A DNA stretch of 46,427 bases from Paenilisteria rustica (GCF_013820765.1 NZ_JABJVM010000023.1:1-46427); one strand, 5' to 3'. Positions 12,266 through 21,375 are shown, numbered from the stretch's first letter. The notes: generated by a model from the letters alone, not told the origin. Numbers and translations are program-made.

Positions 12266-12735
12266 TTCGAGTGGGGCAAGGCTATGATGTGCACCAGTTA
12301 GTGGAAGGCCGCAAGTTGATTATTGGCGGGATTGAGATTCCGTATGAGAAAGGTTTGCTTGGGCACAGTGACGCGGACGTGTTGTTGCATACGGTGACGG
12401 ACGCGGTGATTGGTGCTGTCGGTAAACGTGATATTGGTCATTTTTTCCCGGATACGGATATGGCTTATAAGGATGCGGATTCGGCGGAATTGTTGCGTGT
12501 TGTTTGGGCGGAGATTGAGGCGGATGGCTATAAGTTGGGCAATATTGATTGTACGATTATAGCGGAGAAGCCGAAGATGGCGCCTTATGTGGATGCGATG
12601 AAAGTTCGGATTGCGGAGCTTTTGCACGCGACACCAGAACAGGTGAATGTGAAGGCGACGACATCGGAAAAATTAGGATTTACAGGTCGTGGCGAGGGTA
12701 TTGCAAGCCTTGCTGTTGTACTTTTAGAAAAATAA
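12262..12735 (+). CDS. ispF: IspF, 2-C-methyl-D-erythritol 2,4-cyclodiphosphate synthase
   Basis: IspF cyclises CDP-methylerythritol 2-phosphate with loss of CMP. The 157-residue trimeric enzyme shows the metal ligands Asp9 and His11 in GYDVH and the His of [13 protein letters not shown], plus the C-terminal [17 protein letters not shown] signature. The ATG at 12262 overlaps the ispD stop and has GGAGG at 12249-12253, 8 nt upstream, inside ispD. A start 5 codons earlier has no ribosome binding site. Confidence 0.97.
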   Translation: MIRVGQGYDVHQLVEGRKLIIGGIEIPYEKGLLGHSDADVLLHTVTDAVIGAVGKRDIGHFFPDTDMAYKDADSAELLRVVWAEIEADGYKLGNIDCTIIAEKPKMAPYVDAMKVRIAELLHATPEQVNVKATTSEKLGFTGRGEGIASLAVVLLEK

Positions 12736-12748
12736 AGGAGTGGTAAAT

Positions 12749-14221
12749 ATGAGTGGAGCTAAAAAAGTGCGTGTTCGTTATGCGCCAAGTCCGACGGGGC
12801 ATTTGCATATTGGGAATGCGCGTACGGCGTTATTTAATTATTTGTTTGCAAGACATAATGATGGGGATTTCGTGATTCGCATTGAGGATACGGATTTAAA
12901 AAGAAACATCGAGAACGGGGAGTCGAGCCAGCTTGAGAATTTGGCGTGGCTTGGTATGGACTGGGATGAAGGCGTGGATAAGGGTGGTAAGTATGGTCCG
13001 TATCGCCAAAGTGAACGTCAAGATTTATACAACCCGCTGATTGAGCAAATTGTGGCGGAAGGCAAGGCGTATAAGTGTTATTGTACGGCTGAGGAGCTGG
13101 AAGCGGAGCGCGAGGAGCAAAAAGCGAACAGCATGATGCCTCGTTATAGCGGGAAATGTCGTCATTTAACGAATGAACAGCGCGCGGAGAAAGAGGCGCA
13201 AGGTCTTGAGCCAAGTATTCGTTATGCGGTACAACCGGGCAAGACGTATACATTTAATGATATGGTAAAAGGCGATGTATCGTTTGAATCAGACGGTATT
13301 GGTGACTTTGTTATCGTGAAAAAAGACGGAATTCCGACGTATAATTTTGCAGTAGCGATTGATGATTATTTGATGGAAATGACGCATGTGTTGCGTGGTG
13401 ACGATCATATTTCGAATACGCCGAAGCAGTTGATGATTTATGAAGCGTTTGGTTGGGAGCCGCCTGTATTTGGACATATGACGCTGATTGTGAATGAAAG
13501 CAAGCGTAAGTTGAGTAAGCGTGATGAGTCGATTATTCAGTTTATTGAGCAGTATAAAGATTTAGGCTATTTACCAGATGCGTTGTTTAACTTTGTGGCG
13601 ATGCTTGGTTGGTCACCGGAGGGCGAAGAGGAGATTTTCTCGAAAGACGAGTTTATCAAAATTTTCGATCCGAAGCGGTTGTCGAAATCGCCGGCGTTGT
13701 TTGATACGCATAAGTTGACGTGGGTGAATAACCAATATGTGAAGAAATTAGATTTGGATCAAGTGGTGAATTTGAGTTTACCGCATTTAGTGAAGGCGGG
13801 CGTTGTTTCGGCTACGGCTGACGCGGATGAGCTGGCTTGGGTTCGTAAGCTTGTGGCGCTTTATCACGAGCAAATGAGTTATGGCGCGGAAATCGTGGAA
13901 CTTTCGGCGATGTTCTTTACGGATGACGTGACGTTTGACGCGGAAGAGAAGGAAGTTCTTGCAGGAGAACAGGTTCCTGAGGTTCTAGCGGCGTTTAAGG
14001 AAGAGATGGCGACAATTGAGCCGTTTGCTGCGGATGAAGTGAAGGCCGCGATTAAACGTGTGCAAAAAGCGACAGGCGCGAAAGGTAAGGGTTTGTTTAT
14101 GCCAATTCGTATTGCTGTTACTGGCGAGATGCACGGTCCGGAATTACCGCAATCAATTGAAGTTTTAGGACGCGAAAAAGTCGTGAACCGTTTAGAAAAT
14201 CGTTTGAAGGAAGCTAAATAG
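12749..14221 (+). CDS. gltX: Glutamyl-tRNA synthetase
   Basis: GltX charges tRNA-Glu and, in most Firmicutes, tRNA-Gln non-discriminatingly before transamidation. Class I motifs are HLHIGN (HIGH-type, near residue 20) after RYAPSPTG, and KLSKR at 254-258. A Cys-containing insertion CYCTAEELE, with a later CRH, corresponds to the Zn-site region; the C-terminal alpha-helical domain binds the anticodon. The 490-residue length is normal. ATG 12749 has AAAGGAG 8 nt upstream; GTG 12740 overlaps that site. It is the last gene before the terminator at 14234. Confidence 0.97.
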   Translation: MSGAKKVRVRYAPSPTGHLHIGNARTALFNYLFARHNDGDFVIRIEDTDLKRNIENGESSQLENLAWLGMDWDEGVDKGGKYGPYRQSERQDLYNPLIEQIVAEGKAYKCYCTAEELEAEREEQKANSMMPRYSGKCRHLTNEQRAEKEAQGLEPSIRYAVQPGKTYTFNDMVKGDVSFESDGIGDFVIVKKDGIPTYNFAVAIDDYLMEMTHVLRGDDHISNTPKQLMIYEAFGWEPPVFGHMTLIVNESKRKLSKRDESIIQFIEQYKDLGYLPDALFNFVAMLGWSPEGEEEIFSKDEFIKIFDPKRLSKSPALFDTHKLTWVNNQYVKKLDLDQVVNLSLPHLVKAGVVSATADADELAWVRKLVALYHEQMSYGAEIVELSAMFFTDDVTFDAEEKEVLAGEQVPEVLAAFKEEMATIEPFAADEVKAAIKRVQKATGAKGKGLFMPIRIAVTGEMHGPELPQSIEVLGREKVVNRLENRLKEAK

Positions 14222-14233
14222 TATTTTTGAGAG

Positions 14234-14266
14234 AGGCTTATCCATTTTTGTGGGTAGGTCTTTTTT
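14234..14266 (+). terminator. gltX terminator
   Basis: AGGCTTATCC and GGGTAGGTC pair imperfectly with G-U pairs and are followed by a six-T run, just downstream of gltX. Confidence 0.65.
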
Positions 14267-14339
14267 CGATGAATTGGTTGGGAATGTTGTATAATAGGAA
14301 TATTCAGAAGGATAGAAAATCAGCGTTGGGGGTAGGAAG

Positions 14340-14822
14340 GTGACGGAGAAGGTATTGCAGTTTAGGTATGCGGTGGAGGAAGATGTGCCGCTTGTTTTGG
14401 CGTTTATTAGGGAATTGGCGGAATATGAGGAGATGCTGGATCAGGTAGTGGCTACGGAAGAGTTGCTGCGGGAATGGCTTTTTGAAAAGGCGAAGGCAGA
14501 GGTTATTATTGGGGAATATGATGGGGAAGCGGTTGGGTTTACGCTGTTTTTCCACAATTTTTCGACATTTCTTGGACGAGCAGGGATTTACTTGGAGGAC
14601 TTGTATGTGCGGCCGACTGTGCGTGGCAAGGGATTTGGGAAGGCGTTTTTGAAGCGGTTGGCGGAGATTGCGGTGGAGCGTGGGTGTGGCCGTTTGGAAT
14701 GGTGGTGCCTGGATTGGAATCAGTCGAGCATTGATTTTTACATGGCGATGGGCGCGGAGCCAATGGAGGACTGGACGGTGTATCGGATTGCTGGGGATAC
14801 GCTTGCGGATTTGGCTCGGTGA
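14340..14822 (+). CDS. GNAT family N-acetyltransferase, SAT-like
   Basis: A 160-residue acetyl-CoA-dependent N-acetyltransferase. The acetyl-CoA-binding motif A is LYVRPTVRGKGFGKAFL (about residues 90-106), preceded by GIYLEDLYV and followed by GCGRLEWWCLDWNQSSIDFY and GAEPMEDWTVYRI. This set resembles the spermidine/spermine or thialysine acetyltransferase subgroup (SAT1/SAT2-like), so a small polyamine or amino-acid-like amine is the probable substrate, but this is inference. The start is GTG 14340, next to a GGGGGTAGGAAGG stretch with tight spacing; no better in-frame start was seen. A -10-like TATAAT occurs at 14290-14295. Confidence 0.85.
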   Translation: MTEKVLQFRYAVEEDVPLVLAFIRELAEYEEMLDQVVATEELLREWLFEKAKAEVIIGEYDGEAVGFTLFFHNFSTFLGRAGIYLEDLYVRPTVRGKGFGKAFLKRLAEIAVERGCGRLEWWCLDWNQSSIDFYMAMGAEPMEDWTVYRIAGDTLADLAR

Positions 14823-14859
14823 ATAATGAAAGGCGAGCTTAAATAGAGAGATTTTTTAT

Positions 14860-14890
14860 AACGCAATTTTTCGGTAAAATTGCGTTATTT
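14860..14890. terminator. bidirectional-type terminator after the GNAT gene
   Basis: A perfect 11-bp stem AACGCAATTTT / AAAATTGCGTT with loop TCGGT, followed by ATTTAT. The right arm also contains the -35 box of the fic promoter. Confidence 0.75.
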
Positions 14891-14908
14891 ATGTTGGTGT
14901 TATATAAT
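14880..14908 (+). promoter_or_regulatory. fic promoter
   Basis: TTGCGT (14880-14885), 17-bp spacer, TATAAT (14903-14908). The -35 lies in the terminator stem of the preceding gene. Confidence 0.7.
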
Positions 14909-14940
14909 TGCTTTGTAGGTTAATGTGAGGGGCGAGTGGC

Positions 14941-16065
14941 GTGGTTTTAAAAGGATTGTCGCTATTACCAGTGAAAGTTACTAAAAGTGAAGCCTTGAAA
15001 ATATTTGAGTTATTGAGTGTTGTGAATAATAAAATAGGTAAAATAGATAGCGATATAAAGAATTCTGTCGTTAATAAGTCATTGATTCAATCATTGTCAT
15101 TGAAGGAATCTGTTCAATCTACTAGAATTGAGGGAACGCAGGTTACGTTTACTGAAATGGTGGAGGAAATGAATGATAAAAATCCACGTTGGGAAATTAT
15201 TGAGGTGGATAATTATAAACAAGCGCTTCGTGAAGGGGCAGAGCAGATACGAAATGGATATCCTATTAGTACGCGATTATTGAAGGATTTACATACGATT
15301 TTGATGCTGGGGGCTCGTGGTTCTGAGCAATCGCGTGGTGAATATCGTAAAATCCAAAATTTTATTGGCCCTTCGACGAAAATAGAGGATGCTGTATATT
15401 TACCGATTGGTGCGAATGAGATTGGGGATTACATGGCTAACTTAGAGCATTTTATTAACGGGGAACATCATTTTTCTTATGATAAGCGTTTGGATGAGGA
15501 TATGTATTTATTCGATGAAATGGCACCGCCGCTAGTTAAAACGGCAATTGTGCACGCGCAATTTGAATCGATACATCCATTTTTAGATGGGAATGGTCGG
15601 CTTGGGAGAATATTAATTATGCTTAGTATGTTAAATGAGAACCTTACGACAGAGCCCATTTTTTTGGTGAGTGAAGAGCTTGAAAAGGAAAAAGCGAGAT
15701 ATTACGATATGCTCAATGAGGTTAGTGGAGATACTCCATACTGGTATAATTGGTTGATGTTTTTCTTGCAGGCTTGTAATCGAATGGCGGAGAGTTTGAT
15801 TGTGAAAATTAAGGATTCGAAAGAACTTGCTATTCGGGGCTTGGCTTTATGTGAAACGAATTCGGAGCGGAAAGTTTGGTTAGGCACTTTTTCAGATCCA
15901 TTTACAACCGTGAAAAAGAGTGCTGAGGCTAATTGGATTTCGCCGAATACGGCTCGAACTGCGCTGAATAGCTTGGCGGCGAAAGGGTTGCTGTATAGCG
16001 ATAATCAGACGAAGCGCAATAAGCGGTATCGGAATTATGATTTAATGCGGATTTTGGATAATTGA
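14941..16065 (+). CDS. Fic family protein with N-terminal autoinhibitory helix
   Basis: Fic proteins usually transfer AMP from ATP to hydroxyl groups of target proteins. The 374-residue protein carries the full catalytic motif HPFLDGNGRLGR with the general base at His212. The inhibitory motif [S/T]xxxE[G/N] is present at Ser60-Glu64-Gly65 (STRIEG), so this is a class II Fic regulated in cis by its own N-terminal helix rather than by a partner antitoxin. The C terminus is a winged-helix domain (TVKKSAEANWISPNTARTAL). The start is GTG 14941 with GAGGGGCGAG upstream. It has its own promoter and sits between gltX and the cysE leader; its base composition is lower in G and C than the flanking genes, which suggests acquisition. 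No antitoxin gene is adjacent. Confidence 0.9.
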   Translation: MVLKGLSLLPVKVTKSEALKIFELLSVVNNKIGKIDSDIKNSVVNKSLIQSLSLKESVQSTRIEGTQVTFTEMVEEMNDKNPRWEIIEVDNYKQALREGAEQIRNGYPISTRLLKDLHTILMLGARGSEQSRGEYRKIQNFIGPSTKIEDAVYLPIGANEIGDYMANLEHFINGEHHFSYDKRLDEDMYLFDEMAPPLVKTAIVHAQFESIHPFLDGNGRLGRILIMLSMLNENLTTEPIFLVSEELEKEKARYYDMLNEVSGDTPYWYNWLMFFLQACNRMAESLIVKIKDSKELAIRGLALCETNSERKVWLGTFSDPFTTVKKSAEANWISPNTARTALNSLAAKGLLYSDNQTKRNKRYRNYDLMRILDN

Positions 16066-16144
16066 GGCTGTTAGCTGAGTTAGAACCGGTAGAGAGGAAA
16101 GCTATTTTTAAAAGTAATTTTTGATGACGGTGGGCGTGCTTGTG

Positions 16145-16153
16145 TGGTATAAT
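16145..16153 (+). promoter_or_regulatory. extended -10 promoter of cysE operon
   Basis: TGG-TATAAT (16145-16153) is an extended -10 element about 20 bp before the T-box leader. A TTGATG at 16121 is too far away for a standard -35. Confidence 0.65.
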
Positions 16154-16164
16154 GGCTCTTAATA

Positions 16165-16600
16165 AGTTAAAATGTTGATGAGAAGAAGTAGGAAATATGG
16201 CGGCTTAATAGAGAGAGCTACGAAGGCTGGAAGTGGCTTAGCGCGCGTATTCTGAAATGCATCTCTGAATCTTTGTGGGAAAATTGCAGTATCACAAAGC
16301 GGTGACTAACCGTTATTTAGATGAGATAGGTTTAGAGTATAAATTCTTAATGTGAAACATGAGTGGCACGCCCGACTTCTTTAAAAGGAAGGGAGCGCCG
16401 GCTGGTGTTTTCACGCGAATCGAGCGAAAGCGTTTGAAGTCAGTCTACTTTTTGAAAGCCGGAAGCGCAGCGTAGAAGCACCGGAAGTTCGAAAAGTTGG
16501 CTGAATGCGAACGCTTGCCGCCGATTACTAAGAATGGACCGCTAAACCTGATCCAGAGTGGAACCACGCGAGGCGTCTCTGTAGAGGGGTCTTTTTTTGC
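16165..16600 (+). ncRNA. T-box leader responding to tRNA-Cys
   Basis: The stretch 16066-16633 has no protein gene and holds this riboswitch. Stem I begins with the conserved GATGAGAAGAAGTAGG and AGAGAG motifs; the specifier loop GAAATGCATC presents TGC (16258-16260), a Cys codon. The T-box sequence AGAGTGGAACCACGCG is at 16555-16570; TGGA would pair with the UCCA end of tRNA-Cys, whose discriminator base is U. The terminator stem and T run follow at about 16571-16597 and share the CTCT strand with the antiterminator. Uncharged tRNA-Cys should permit readthrough into cysE-cysS. Unusually, a family 1 repeat lies inside the leader at 16415-16527. Confidence 0.93.
16415..16527 (+). repeat. Family 1 palindromic repeat, copy B (inside T-box leader)
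   Basis: The outer arms CGAATCGAGCGAAAGCGTTT and GCGAACGCTTGCCGCCGATT match copies A and C. The inner stem AGTCTACTTTTTGAA / TTCGAAAAGTTGGCT is different in sequence from the other copies but still paired, and the paired CCGGAAG motifs are retained. The central hairpin is shorter (GCAGCGTAGAAGC). It lies between a GTGAAACA / TGTTTTCAC hairpin (16352-16414) and the antiterminator. Confidence 0.85.
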
Positions 16601-16633
16601 GTTTTAATTCGGAGTAGATAAGGGGGGATTACA

Positions 16634-17266
16634 ATGGCTAGTCGCATGAAAGAGGATATGAGGTCGGTGTTGGAGAATGATCCGGCGGCGCGTGGGTATG
16701 TGGATGCGTTTTTGAATTATCCGGGGTTGCACGCGATTTGGTGGCACCGGTTTGCGAACTTTTTTTACAGGCACGGGATGGTTGTTTTTTCGAAGTGGTT
16801 GTCGCAGGTTGCACGTTTTTTGACGAATGTGGAGATTCATCCAGGGGCAACGATTGGACGGCGCTTATTTATCGATCATGGGGCTGGGATTGTAATCGGT
16901 GAAACGGCGGAGATTGGTGATGATGTGGTACTTTTCCATGGGGTGACGCTCGGTGGAACGGGGAAACATAAGGGTAAACGCCATCCTACGGTGAAAAATG
17001 GGGCGCTGATTTCGGCGGGTGCGAAAATTCTTGGGCCAATCACGATTTGTGAGAATGCTAAAGTTGGTGCTGGTGCGGTGGTTATCAAGGATGTACCGCT
17101 GGGCGCAACGGTTGTTGGTGTTCCTGCAAAAGTGGTGCGCTTGAATGGACGTGTGACGCAGCATACGGAGCCGCAAGTTGCGGAGCTCAAGCGCAGGCTT
17201 TCTGAAATAGAAGTGGAATTGGAAAAATTGAAAAATAATACACAAAAAGGAGAAGATGAACAATGA
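16634..17266 (+). CDS. cysE: Serine O-acetyltransferase
   Basis: CysE acetylates L-serine with acetyl-CoA to form O-acetylserine, the precursor of cysteine. The N-terminal alpha-helical domain is followed by the left-handed beta-helix built of hexapeptide repeats ([38 protein letters not shown]) that carries the active-site His and acetyl-CoA-binding loops. Length 210 residues is typical for the short Bacillus form. AGGGGGG lies before the ATG. It is first in the T-box-controlled operon and overlaps cysS by 4 bp, so cysteine synthesis and tRNA-Cys charging are co-regulated by tRNA-Cys charging state. Confidence 0.96.
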   Translation: MASRMKEDMRSVLENDPAARGYVDAFLNYPGLHAIWWHRFANFFYRHGMVVFSKWLSQVARFLTNVEIHPGATIGRRLFIDHGAGIVIGETAEIGDDVVLFHGVTLGGTGKHKGKRHPTVKNGALISAGAKILGPITICENAKVGAGAVVIKDVPLGATVVGVPAKVVRLNGRVTQHTEPQVAELKRRLSEIEVELEKLKNNTQKGEDEQ

Positions 17267-18681
17267 CTTTGCAAATTTTTAATACATTGTCTCGTGAGAA
17301 GGAGGCATTCACTCCACTGGAAGATGGGAAGGTCAAGATGTATGTTTGTGGGCCGACTGTTTATAATTATATTCATATTGGTAATGCGCGGCCGATTATT
17401 GTGTTTGATACGGTGCGTCGTTATTTGACGTATCGCGGTTTTGATGTAAATTTTGTGTCGAATTTTACGGATGTGGATGATAAGTTGATTCGCGCGGCGC
17501 ATGAGTTGGAGCTTACGGTGCCTGAGGTTGCGGAGCGTTTTATCGGGGCTTATTTTGAGGATGTGCATCAGTTGAATGTCCGGGATGCGAATGTGCACCC
17601 GCGAGTGACGCAGGATATGGATGATATTATTGCGTTTATTGATGCGCTGATTGAGAAGGATTATGCGTATGAATCGGCGGGCGATGTGTATTTCCGTACG
17701 AAGCGGTTTAAGGAGTATGGCAAATTGTCGCAGCAACCTTTGGATGAATTGCAGCATGGGATTCGTGTGGAGGCGAATGATCGCAAGGAGGAGCAGCTTG
17801 ATTTTACGTTGTGGAAGGCGGCTAAACCGGGCGAGATTTCGTGGGAAAGTCCTTGGGGAGCGGGGCGTCCAGGCTGGCATATTGAATGTTCGGCGATGGC
17901 TCGTAAATATCTTGGGGACACGATTGATATTCATGCGGGCGGGCAAGATTTGATTTTCCCACATCATGAGGATGAGATTGCGCAGTCGGAGGCGCTTACG
18001 GGCAAGCCGTTTGCGAACTATTGGATGCATAATGGTTATATGAATATTGATGGGGAAAAAATGTCGAAGTCGCTGGGGAATTTTATTACGTTGCATGAGG
18101 TTCTAGAAAAGCATAATGCGAATGTAGTGCGGTTTTTCATGTTGTCTGTGCATTATCGCCGACCGATTTCTTATAGTGAGGCGTTGCTTTTGGATGCCGA
18201 AAATGGATTGGATCGGTTGCGGACGGCGTATCAAAATGTGGATCATCGGATTCAGGTGGCGGAAGAGGATTATGCTGGGACGCCGGAAGAGGATGATTGG
18301 CTGGAGCAATTGACGGAGTTGATGCATCAGTTCGAGGACGAGATGGATGATGATTTTAATACGGCGAACGCAATATCGGTCTTTTTCGAATTGGCAAAAC
18401 GGGCGAATATTTATTTGACGAATGAGCGGATTTCGATTACGGTTTTGCGTGAGTTTTTAGGGATGATGACGTTGTTCGCGGATGTGCTTGGGTTTAAGTT
18501 AGATGTGGACGCGGCGGATCATAGTTTGACGGACGAAGAGGTTGAAGATTTGATTGAGGAGCGAATTCAGGCGCGTAATGAGCGTGATTTTGCGAGATCG
18601 GATGAGATTCGTGATATGTTGAAGGATAAGCAGATTATTTTGGAAGATACGGCTCAAGGTACGCGCTGGAAAAGGGGTTAA
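17263..18681 (+). CDS. cysS: Cysteinyl-tRNA synthetase
   Basis: CysS charges tRNA-Cys. The 472-residue class I enzyme has YIHIGNARP (HIGH motif) next to the zinc-ligand Cys of YVCGPTVYN, the second zinc-site region [10 protein letters not shown] with [11 protein letters not shown], and KMSKS at residues 266-270. The C-terminal DALR and anticodon-binding region follows. The ATG overlaps the cysE stop (ATGA), and the upstream AAAAGGAGAAG provides the ribosome binding site. All expected motifs are intact. Confidence 0.97.
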   Translation: MTLQIFNTLSREKEAFTPLEDGKVKMYVCGPTVYNYIHIGNARPIIVFDTVRRYLTYRGFDVNFVSNFTDVDDKLIRAAHELELTVPEVAERFIGAYFEDVHQLNVRDANVHPRVTQDMDDIIAFIDALIEKDYAYESAGDVYFRTKRFKEYGKLSQQPLDELQHGIRVEANDRKEEQLDFTLWKAAKPGEISWESPWGAGRPGWHIECSAMARKYLGDTIDIHAGGQDLIFPHHEDEIAQSEALTGKPFANYWMHNGYMNIDGEKMSKSLGNFITLHEVLEKHNANVVRFFMLSVHYRRPISYSEALLLDAENGLDRLRTAYQNVDHRIQVAEEDYAGTPEEDDWLEQLTELMHQFEDEMDDDFNTANAISVFFELAKRANIYLTNERISITVLREFLGMMTLFADVLGFKLDVDAADHSLTDEEVEDLIEERIQARNERDFARSDEIRDMLKDKQIILEDTAQGTRWKRG

Positions 18682-18684
18682 TGG

Positions 18685-19083
18685 ATGGCGATTGTGAAGG
18701 ATTATAAACAGCTAAATGGTCTGGCGCTTGCTTATATGGGTGACTCGGTGTACGAACGTCATATTCGTGAGTTGCTGCTGGCGGAGGGTAAAACCAAGCC
18801 GAATCAGCTGCACAAAACGGCGACGCAATATGTTTCGGCGAAAGCGCAGGCTTATATTTTGCAGGCGATGTATGCGGATGGCTTTTTGACGGAGGAAGAG
18901 GACCGGATTGCCAAGCGCGGCCGGAATGCGAAGTCTCATAGTGTGCCAAAAAATACGGATTTACAGACATATAGTTTGTCATCGGCTTTTGAAGCGGTGA
19001 TTGGTTATTTATATTTGGGTGGCGAATCGGAGCGCTTGAACGAGTGGTTGGATTTGGCGACAGAAATTATTAAAGCAAAATAA
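18685..19083 (+). CDS. mrnC: Mini-ribonuclease III
   Basis: MrnC is the RNase III-like enzyme without a dsRNA-binding domain that matures 23S rRNA ends in Gram-positives. The 132-residue protein starts with LNGLALAYMGDSVYERHIREL, the RNase III signature with acidic Asp, and includes a second acidic helix EAVIGYLYLGGESERL. The ATG stands 3 bp after the cysS stop, with AAAGGGG 7 nt upstream. Its place after cysS is conserved in Bacillales. Confidence 0.95.
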   Translation: MAIVKDYKQLNGLALAYMGDSVYERHIRELLLAEGKTKPNQLHKTATQYVSAKAQAYILQAMYADGFLTEEEDRIAKRGRNAKSHSVPKNTDLQTYSLSSAFEAVIGYLYLGGESERLNEWLDLATEIIKAK

Positions 19084-19098
19084 GGAGGCAATGGCAAA

Positions 19099-19848
19099 AT
19101 GGAGCAAGATCAAGAGTGGATTGCTGGGCGAAATCCAGTGAGTGAAGTATTGAAATCAGAACGTGATATCCATAAAATTCTCATCGCGGAAGGTTCGCAA
19201 AAGGGAAGTATGCAACAGATTATTGGCGCGGCGAAGGAACGCAAAATTCAAGTGCAAATCGTGCCGAAATCGAAAATCGATAAATTAGTGGAGGGTTCGC
19301 ATCAAGGTGTAGCGGCACAAGTGGCGGCATATCAGTATGCGGAATTAGATGATCTTTTTGCGAAGGCGGAAGGTCGCGCGGAAATGCCATTTTTCATGAT
19401 TTTAGATGAATTGGAGGATCCGCATAACCTGGGATCTATTATGCGTACGGCGGATGCGGTTGGGGCGCACGGAATTATTATCCCGAAACGACGTGCGGTT
19501 GGCCTGACACAAACGGTTGCGAAGGCTTCGACGGGTGCAATCGAGCATATTCCGGTAGTGCGTGTGACGAATATTACCCGTACAATGGAAGAGTTGCAGA
19601 AGCGCGGTTTGTGGATTTTTGGTACGGATGCGAGTGGAAGTAGTGATTACCGGACGATGGACGCGAATATGCCGCTTGCTTTAGTGATTGGTAGTGAGGG
19701 CTTTGGAATGAGCCGGCTTGTTCGCGAGAAATGTGACTTTCTTGTCCATTTACCAATGCGTGGTGCGGTAACTTCGCTAAATGCATCGGTCGCGGCGAGC
19801 GTATTGATGTACGAGATTTATCGCAAACGTCTACCGCTTGGTGAATAA
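19099..19848 (+). CDS. rlmB: 23S rRNA 2'-O-ribose methyltransferase (RlmB/TrmH family)
   Basis: A 249-residue SpoU/TrmH-type SPOUT methyltransferase. An N-terminal L30e-like substrate-binding domain (residues 1-80, AGRNPVSEVLKSER) precedes the knotted catalytic domain with LDELEDPHNLGSIMRTADA, IGSEGFGMSRLVREKCD and PMRGAVTSLNASVAASVLMYE, the three SPOUT motifs that bind S-adenosylmethionine. By analogy it methylates G2251 of 23S rRNA (E. coli numbering). AAGGAGG precedes the ATG. It is followed by yacP at a 2-bp gap. Confidence 0.94.
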   Translation: MEQDQEWIAGRNPVSEVLKSERDIHKILIAEGSQKGSMQQIIGAAKERKIQVQIVPKSKIDKLVEGSHQGVAAQVAAYQYAELDDLFAKAEGRAEMPFFMILDELEDPHNLGSIMRTADAVGAHGIIIPKRRAVGLTQTVAKASTGAIEHIPVVRVTNITRTMEELQKRGLWIFGTDASGSSDYRTMDANMPLALVIGSEGFGMSRLVREKCDFLVHLPMRGAVTSLNASVAASVLMYEIYRKRLPLGE

Positions 19849-19850
19849 AG

Positions 19851-20363
19851 ATGAATCGCGTTTTGCTAGTGGATGGGTACAATGTTATTGGGGCATGGCC
19901 TGAACTAGCGCGTTTGAAAGCTGGAGATTTAGAGTCAGCGCGCAATCAACTGGTGGAGTGGATGGCGGAATACCAGAGTTACACTGGCTACCGAGTGGTT
20001 GTTGTGTTTGACGCTCAATACGTCCGTGCCAAAGAGCGCAAATATAAGAAAAATAAAGTCGAAATCGTGTTTACAAAAGAGGATGAGACTGCGGACGAAT
20101 ACATTGAACAAAAATCAATCGAGTATAAAAATGTCAAAACGCAAGTCATGGTTGCGACGAGTGATTATACGGAACAATGGGCGATTTTTGGGCAAGGTGC
20201 GTTACGAATTTCGGCGCGTGAATTAGTTTTTGAAATTAAGGAAATGGCCCATCAAGTTACCCGCAAAGTGAAGCAAATCCAAGAAAATCAGCCTAAAACA
20301 GGTCTAAATATCGATTTTGAGACAATTCAGGCCTTGGAAAAGCTGCGAAGAGGCCGAAAATAG
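19851..20363 (+). CDS. yacP: NYN domain ribonuclease (YacP/Rae1)
   Basis: The 170-residue protein has an NYN (PIN-like) nuclease fold: LLVDGYNVIGAWPEL at the N terminus with Asp, VVVFDAQY in the middle and TADEYIEQ and MVATSDYTEQ with acidic residues. In B. subtilis this protein, Rae1, cleaves mRNA in the ribosomal A site. It follows rlmB by 2 bp, which implies translational coupling, and is the last gene before the sigH promoter. Confidence 0.93.
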   Translation: MNRVLLVDGYNVIGAWPELARLKAGDLESARNQLVEWMAEYQSYTGYRVVVVFDAQYVRAKERKYKKNKVEIVFTKEDETADEYIEQKSIEYKNVKTQVMVATSDYTEQWAIFGQGALRISARELVFEIKEMAHQVTRKVKQIQENQPKTGLNIDFETIQALEKLRRGRK

Positions 20364-20366
20364 TCA

Positions 20367-20396
20367 TTGACGAGCGCCCGTAAAGCCTTGTATAAT
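20367..20396 (+). promoter_or_regulatory. sigH promoter
   Basis: TTGACG (20367-20372), 18-bp spacer, TATAAT (20391-20396), immediately after yacP. Confidence 0.82.
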
Positions 20397-20449
20397 GGGA
20401 TTTACAAGGAAGTACGAAGCGTGACAAAGGAGGCTTTCTGATAGTTCCA

Positions 20450-21070
20450 TTGAAAACAAATGACAGTAAACAAGCAGAGATGAAAATGTTGCAGCTTGCG
20501 AGATCGGGCGATACAGAGGCAATTGAACATTTTTTTAAGGCATATCAGTCTATCATTTATTGGAAAGCCACACAGTATTTTTTGCAAGGGGCAGAGCGTG
20601 ACGACCTGATTCAGGAGGGTATGATTGGTCTGTTCAAAGCGATTCGGGATTATAAAGAAGATCGGGAAGCTTCATTTCGTTCGTTTGCAGAGATTTGCAT
20701 CAATCGGCAAATTTTATCGGCAGTGAAGCGTTCAATGCGTCAGAAGAATTATGCGCTCAATAGCTCGGTGTCCATTGATACACCAGTAGAAGACGGTGAT
20801 GCTATTGACTGGACACTGCTGGATGTTATTTCAGAAAAAGAAGCCATGACTCCAGAAGATTTCCTGATTCAGAATGAGAATTTAGCAGGCGTTGCGCAAA
20901 AACTGGAAGAAGTAACAAGCGAGTTCGAGCGCGAAGTCCTTTATCAATATTTAGAAGGAAAAAGCTATCAAGAAATGGCCGCGCACTTCAATAAAAAAGA
21001 AAAAGCGATTGATAATGCGATTCAGCGGGTAAAGAAAAAGATGATGAAGCAAGTGGATGAGTCATTGTGA
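20450..21070 (+). CDS. sigH: RNA polymerase sigma factor SigH
   Basis: SigH is the alternative sigma-30 of Bacillales, linked to competence and stationary phase. Region 2 is clear (ERDDLIQEGMIGLFKAIRDYKED, then SFRSFAEICINRQILSAVK), and region 4 includes EREVLYQYLEGKSYQEMA with an HTH. The length of about 206 residues fits. The start is uncertain: TTG 20450 is 16 nt after the strong AAAGGAGG (20426-20433), which is too far, while no ATG or GTG occurs at the ideal distance; CTG 20438 or an ATA 20441 would be closer. Located between yacP and rpmG as in B. subtilis. Confidence 0.93.
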   Translation: MKTNDSKQAEMKMLQLARSGDTEAIEHFFKAYQSIIYWKATQYFLQGAERDDLIQEGMIGLFKAIRDYKEDREASFRSFAEICINRQILSAVKRSMRQKNYALNSSVSIDTPVEDGDAIDWTLLDVISEKEAMTPEDFLIQNENLAGVAQKLEEVTSEFEREVLYQYLEGKSYQEMAAHFNKKEKAIDNAIQRVKKKMMKQVDESL

Positions 21071-21123
21071 TTCTGTGGAGAGGTTAATCACCAAATCAGG
21101 ATGATGTAGACACTTTTTCTGTC

Positions 21124-21153
21124 TTGACTCGAATCAGCATTTAATGGTATATT
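21124..21153 (+). promoter_or_regulatory. promoter of rpmG-secE(-nusG)
   Basis: TTGACT (21124-21129), 18-bp spacer with TGG extension, TATATT (21148-21153). Confidence 0.75.
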
Positions 21154-21225
21154 ATTATAGATGTAAAGTGTTGAATGGAGAGTTCGGCGCTAAAAGCATA
21201 GAAATAAGCGGAGTTGATTGTGATT

Positions 21226-21375
21226 ATGAAAAAGAAAACATCACTTGCCTGTTCAGAGTGTGGATCACGAAACTATTCCATTGGTGTCGGCGGTACAGCG
21301 CGAACAGAACGGTTAGAAGTGAAGAAATTTTGCAGACACTGTAATAAGCATACACTTCATCGCGAAACAAAATAG
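21226..21375 (+). CDS. rpmG: 50S ribosomal protein L33, zinc-binding form
   Basis: The 49-residue product [20 protein letters not shown]... ends in [12 protein letters not shown]. The CSEC and CRHC pairs make this the zinc-binding type of L33. The same family position before secE-nusG is conserved in Bacillales. A GGAG lies about 12 nt before ATG 21226; GTG 21220 with 6-nt spacing is an alternative start that would add two residues. The gene ends one base into the next reading region and is followed by secE. Confidence 0.92.
   Translation: MKKKTSLACSECGSRNYSIGVGGTARTERLEVKKFCRHCNKHTLHRETK

Noticed and set aside
16876-18096. 406-codon minus-strand frame opposite cysE-cysS
   Set aside because: It spans two conserved genes in antisense and has a low-complexity shadow composition; codon bias of the sense genes explains the open frame.
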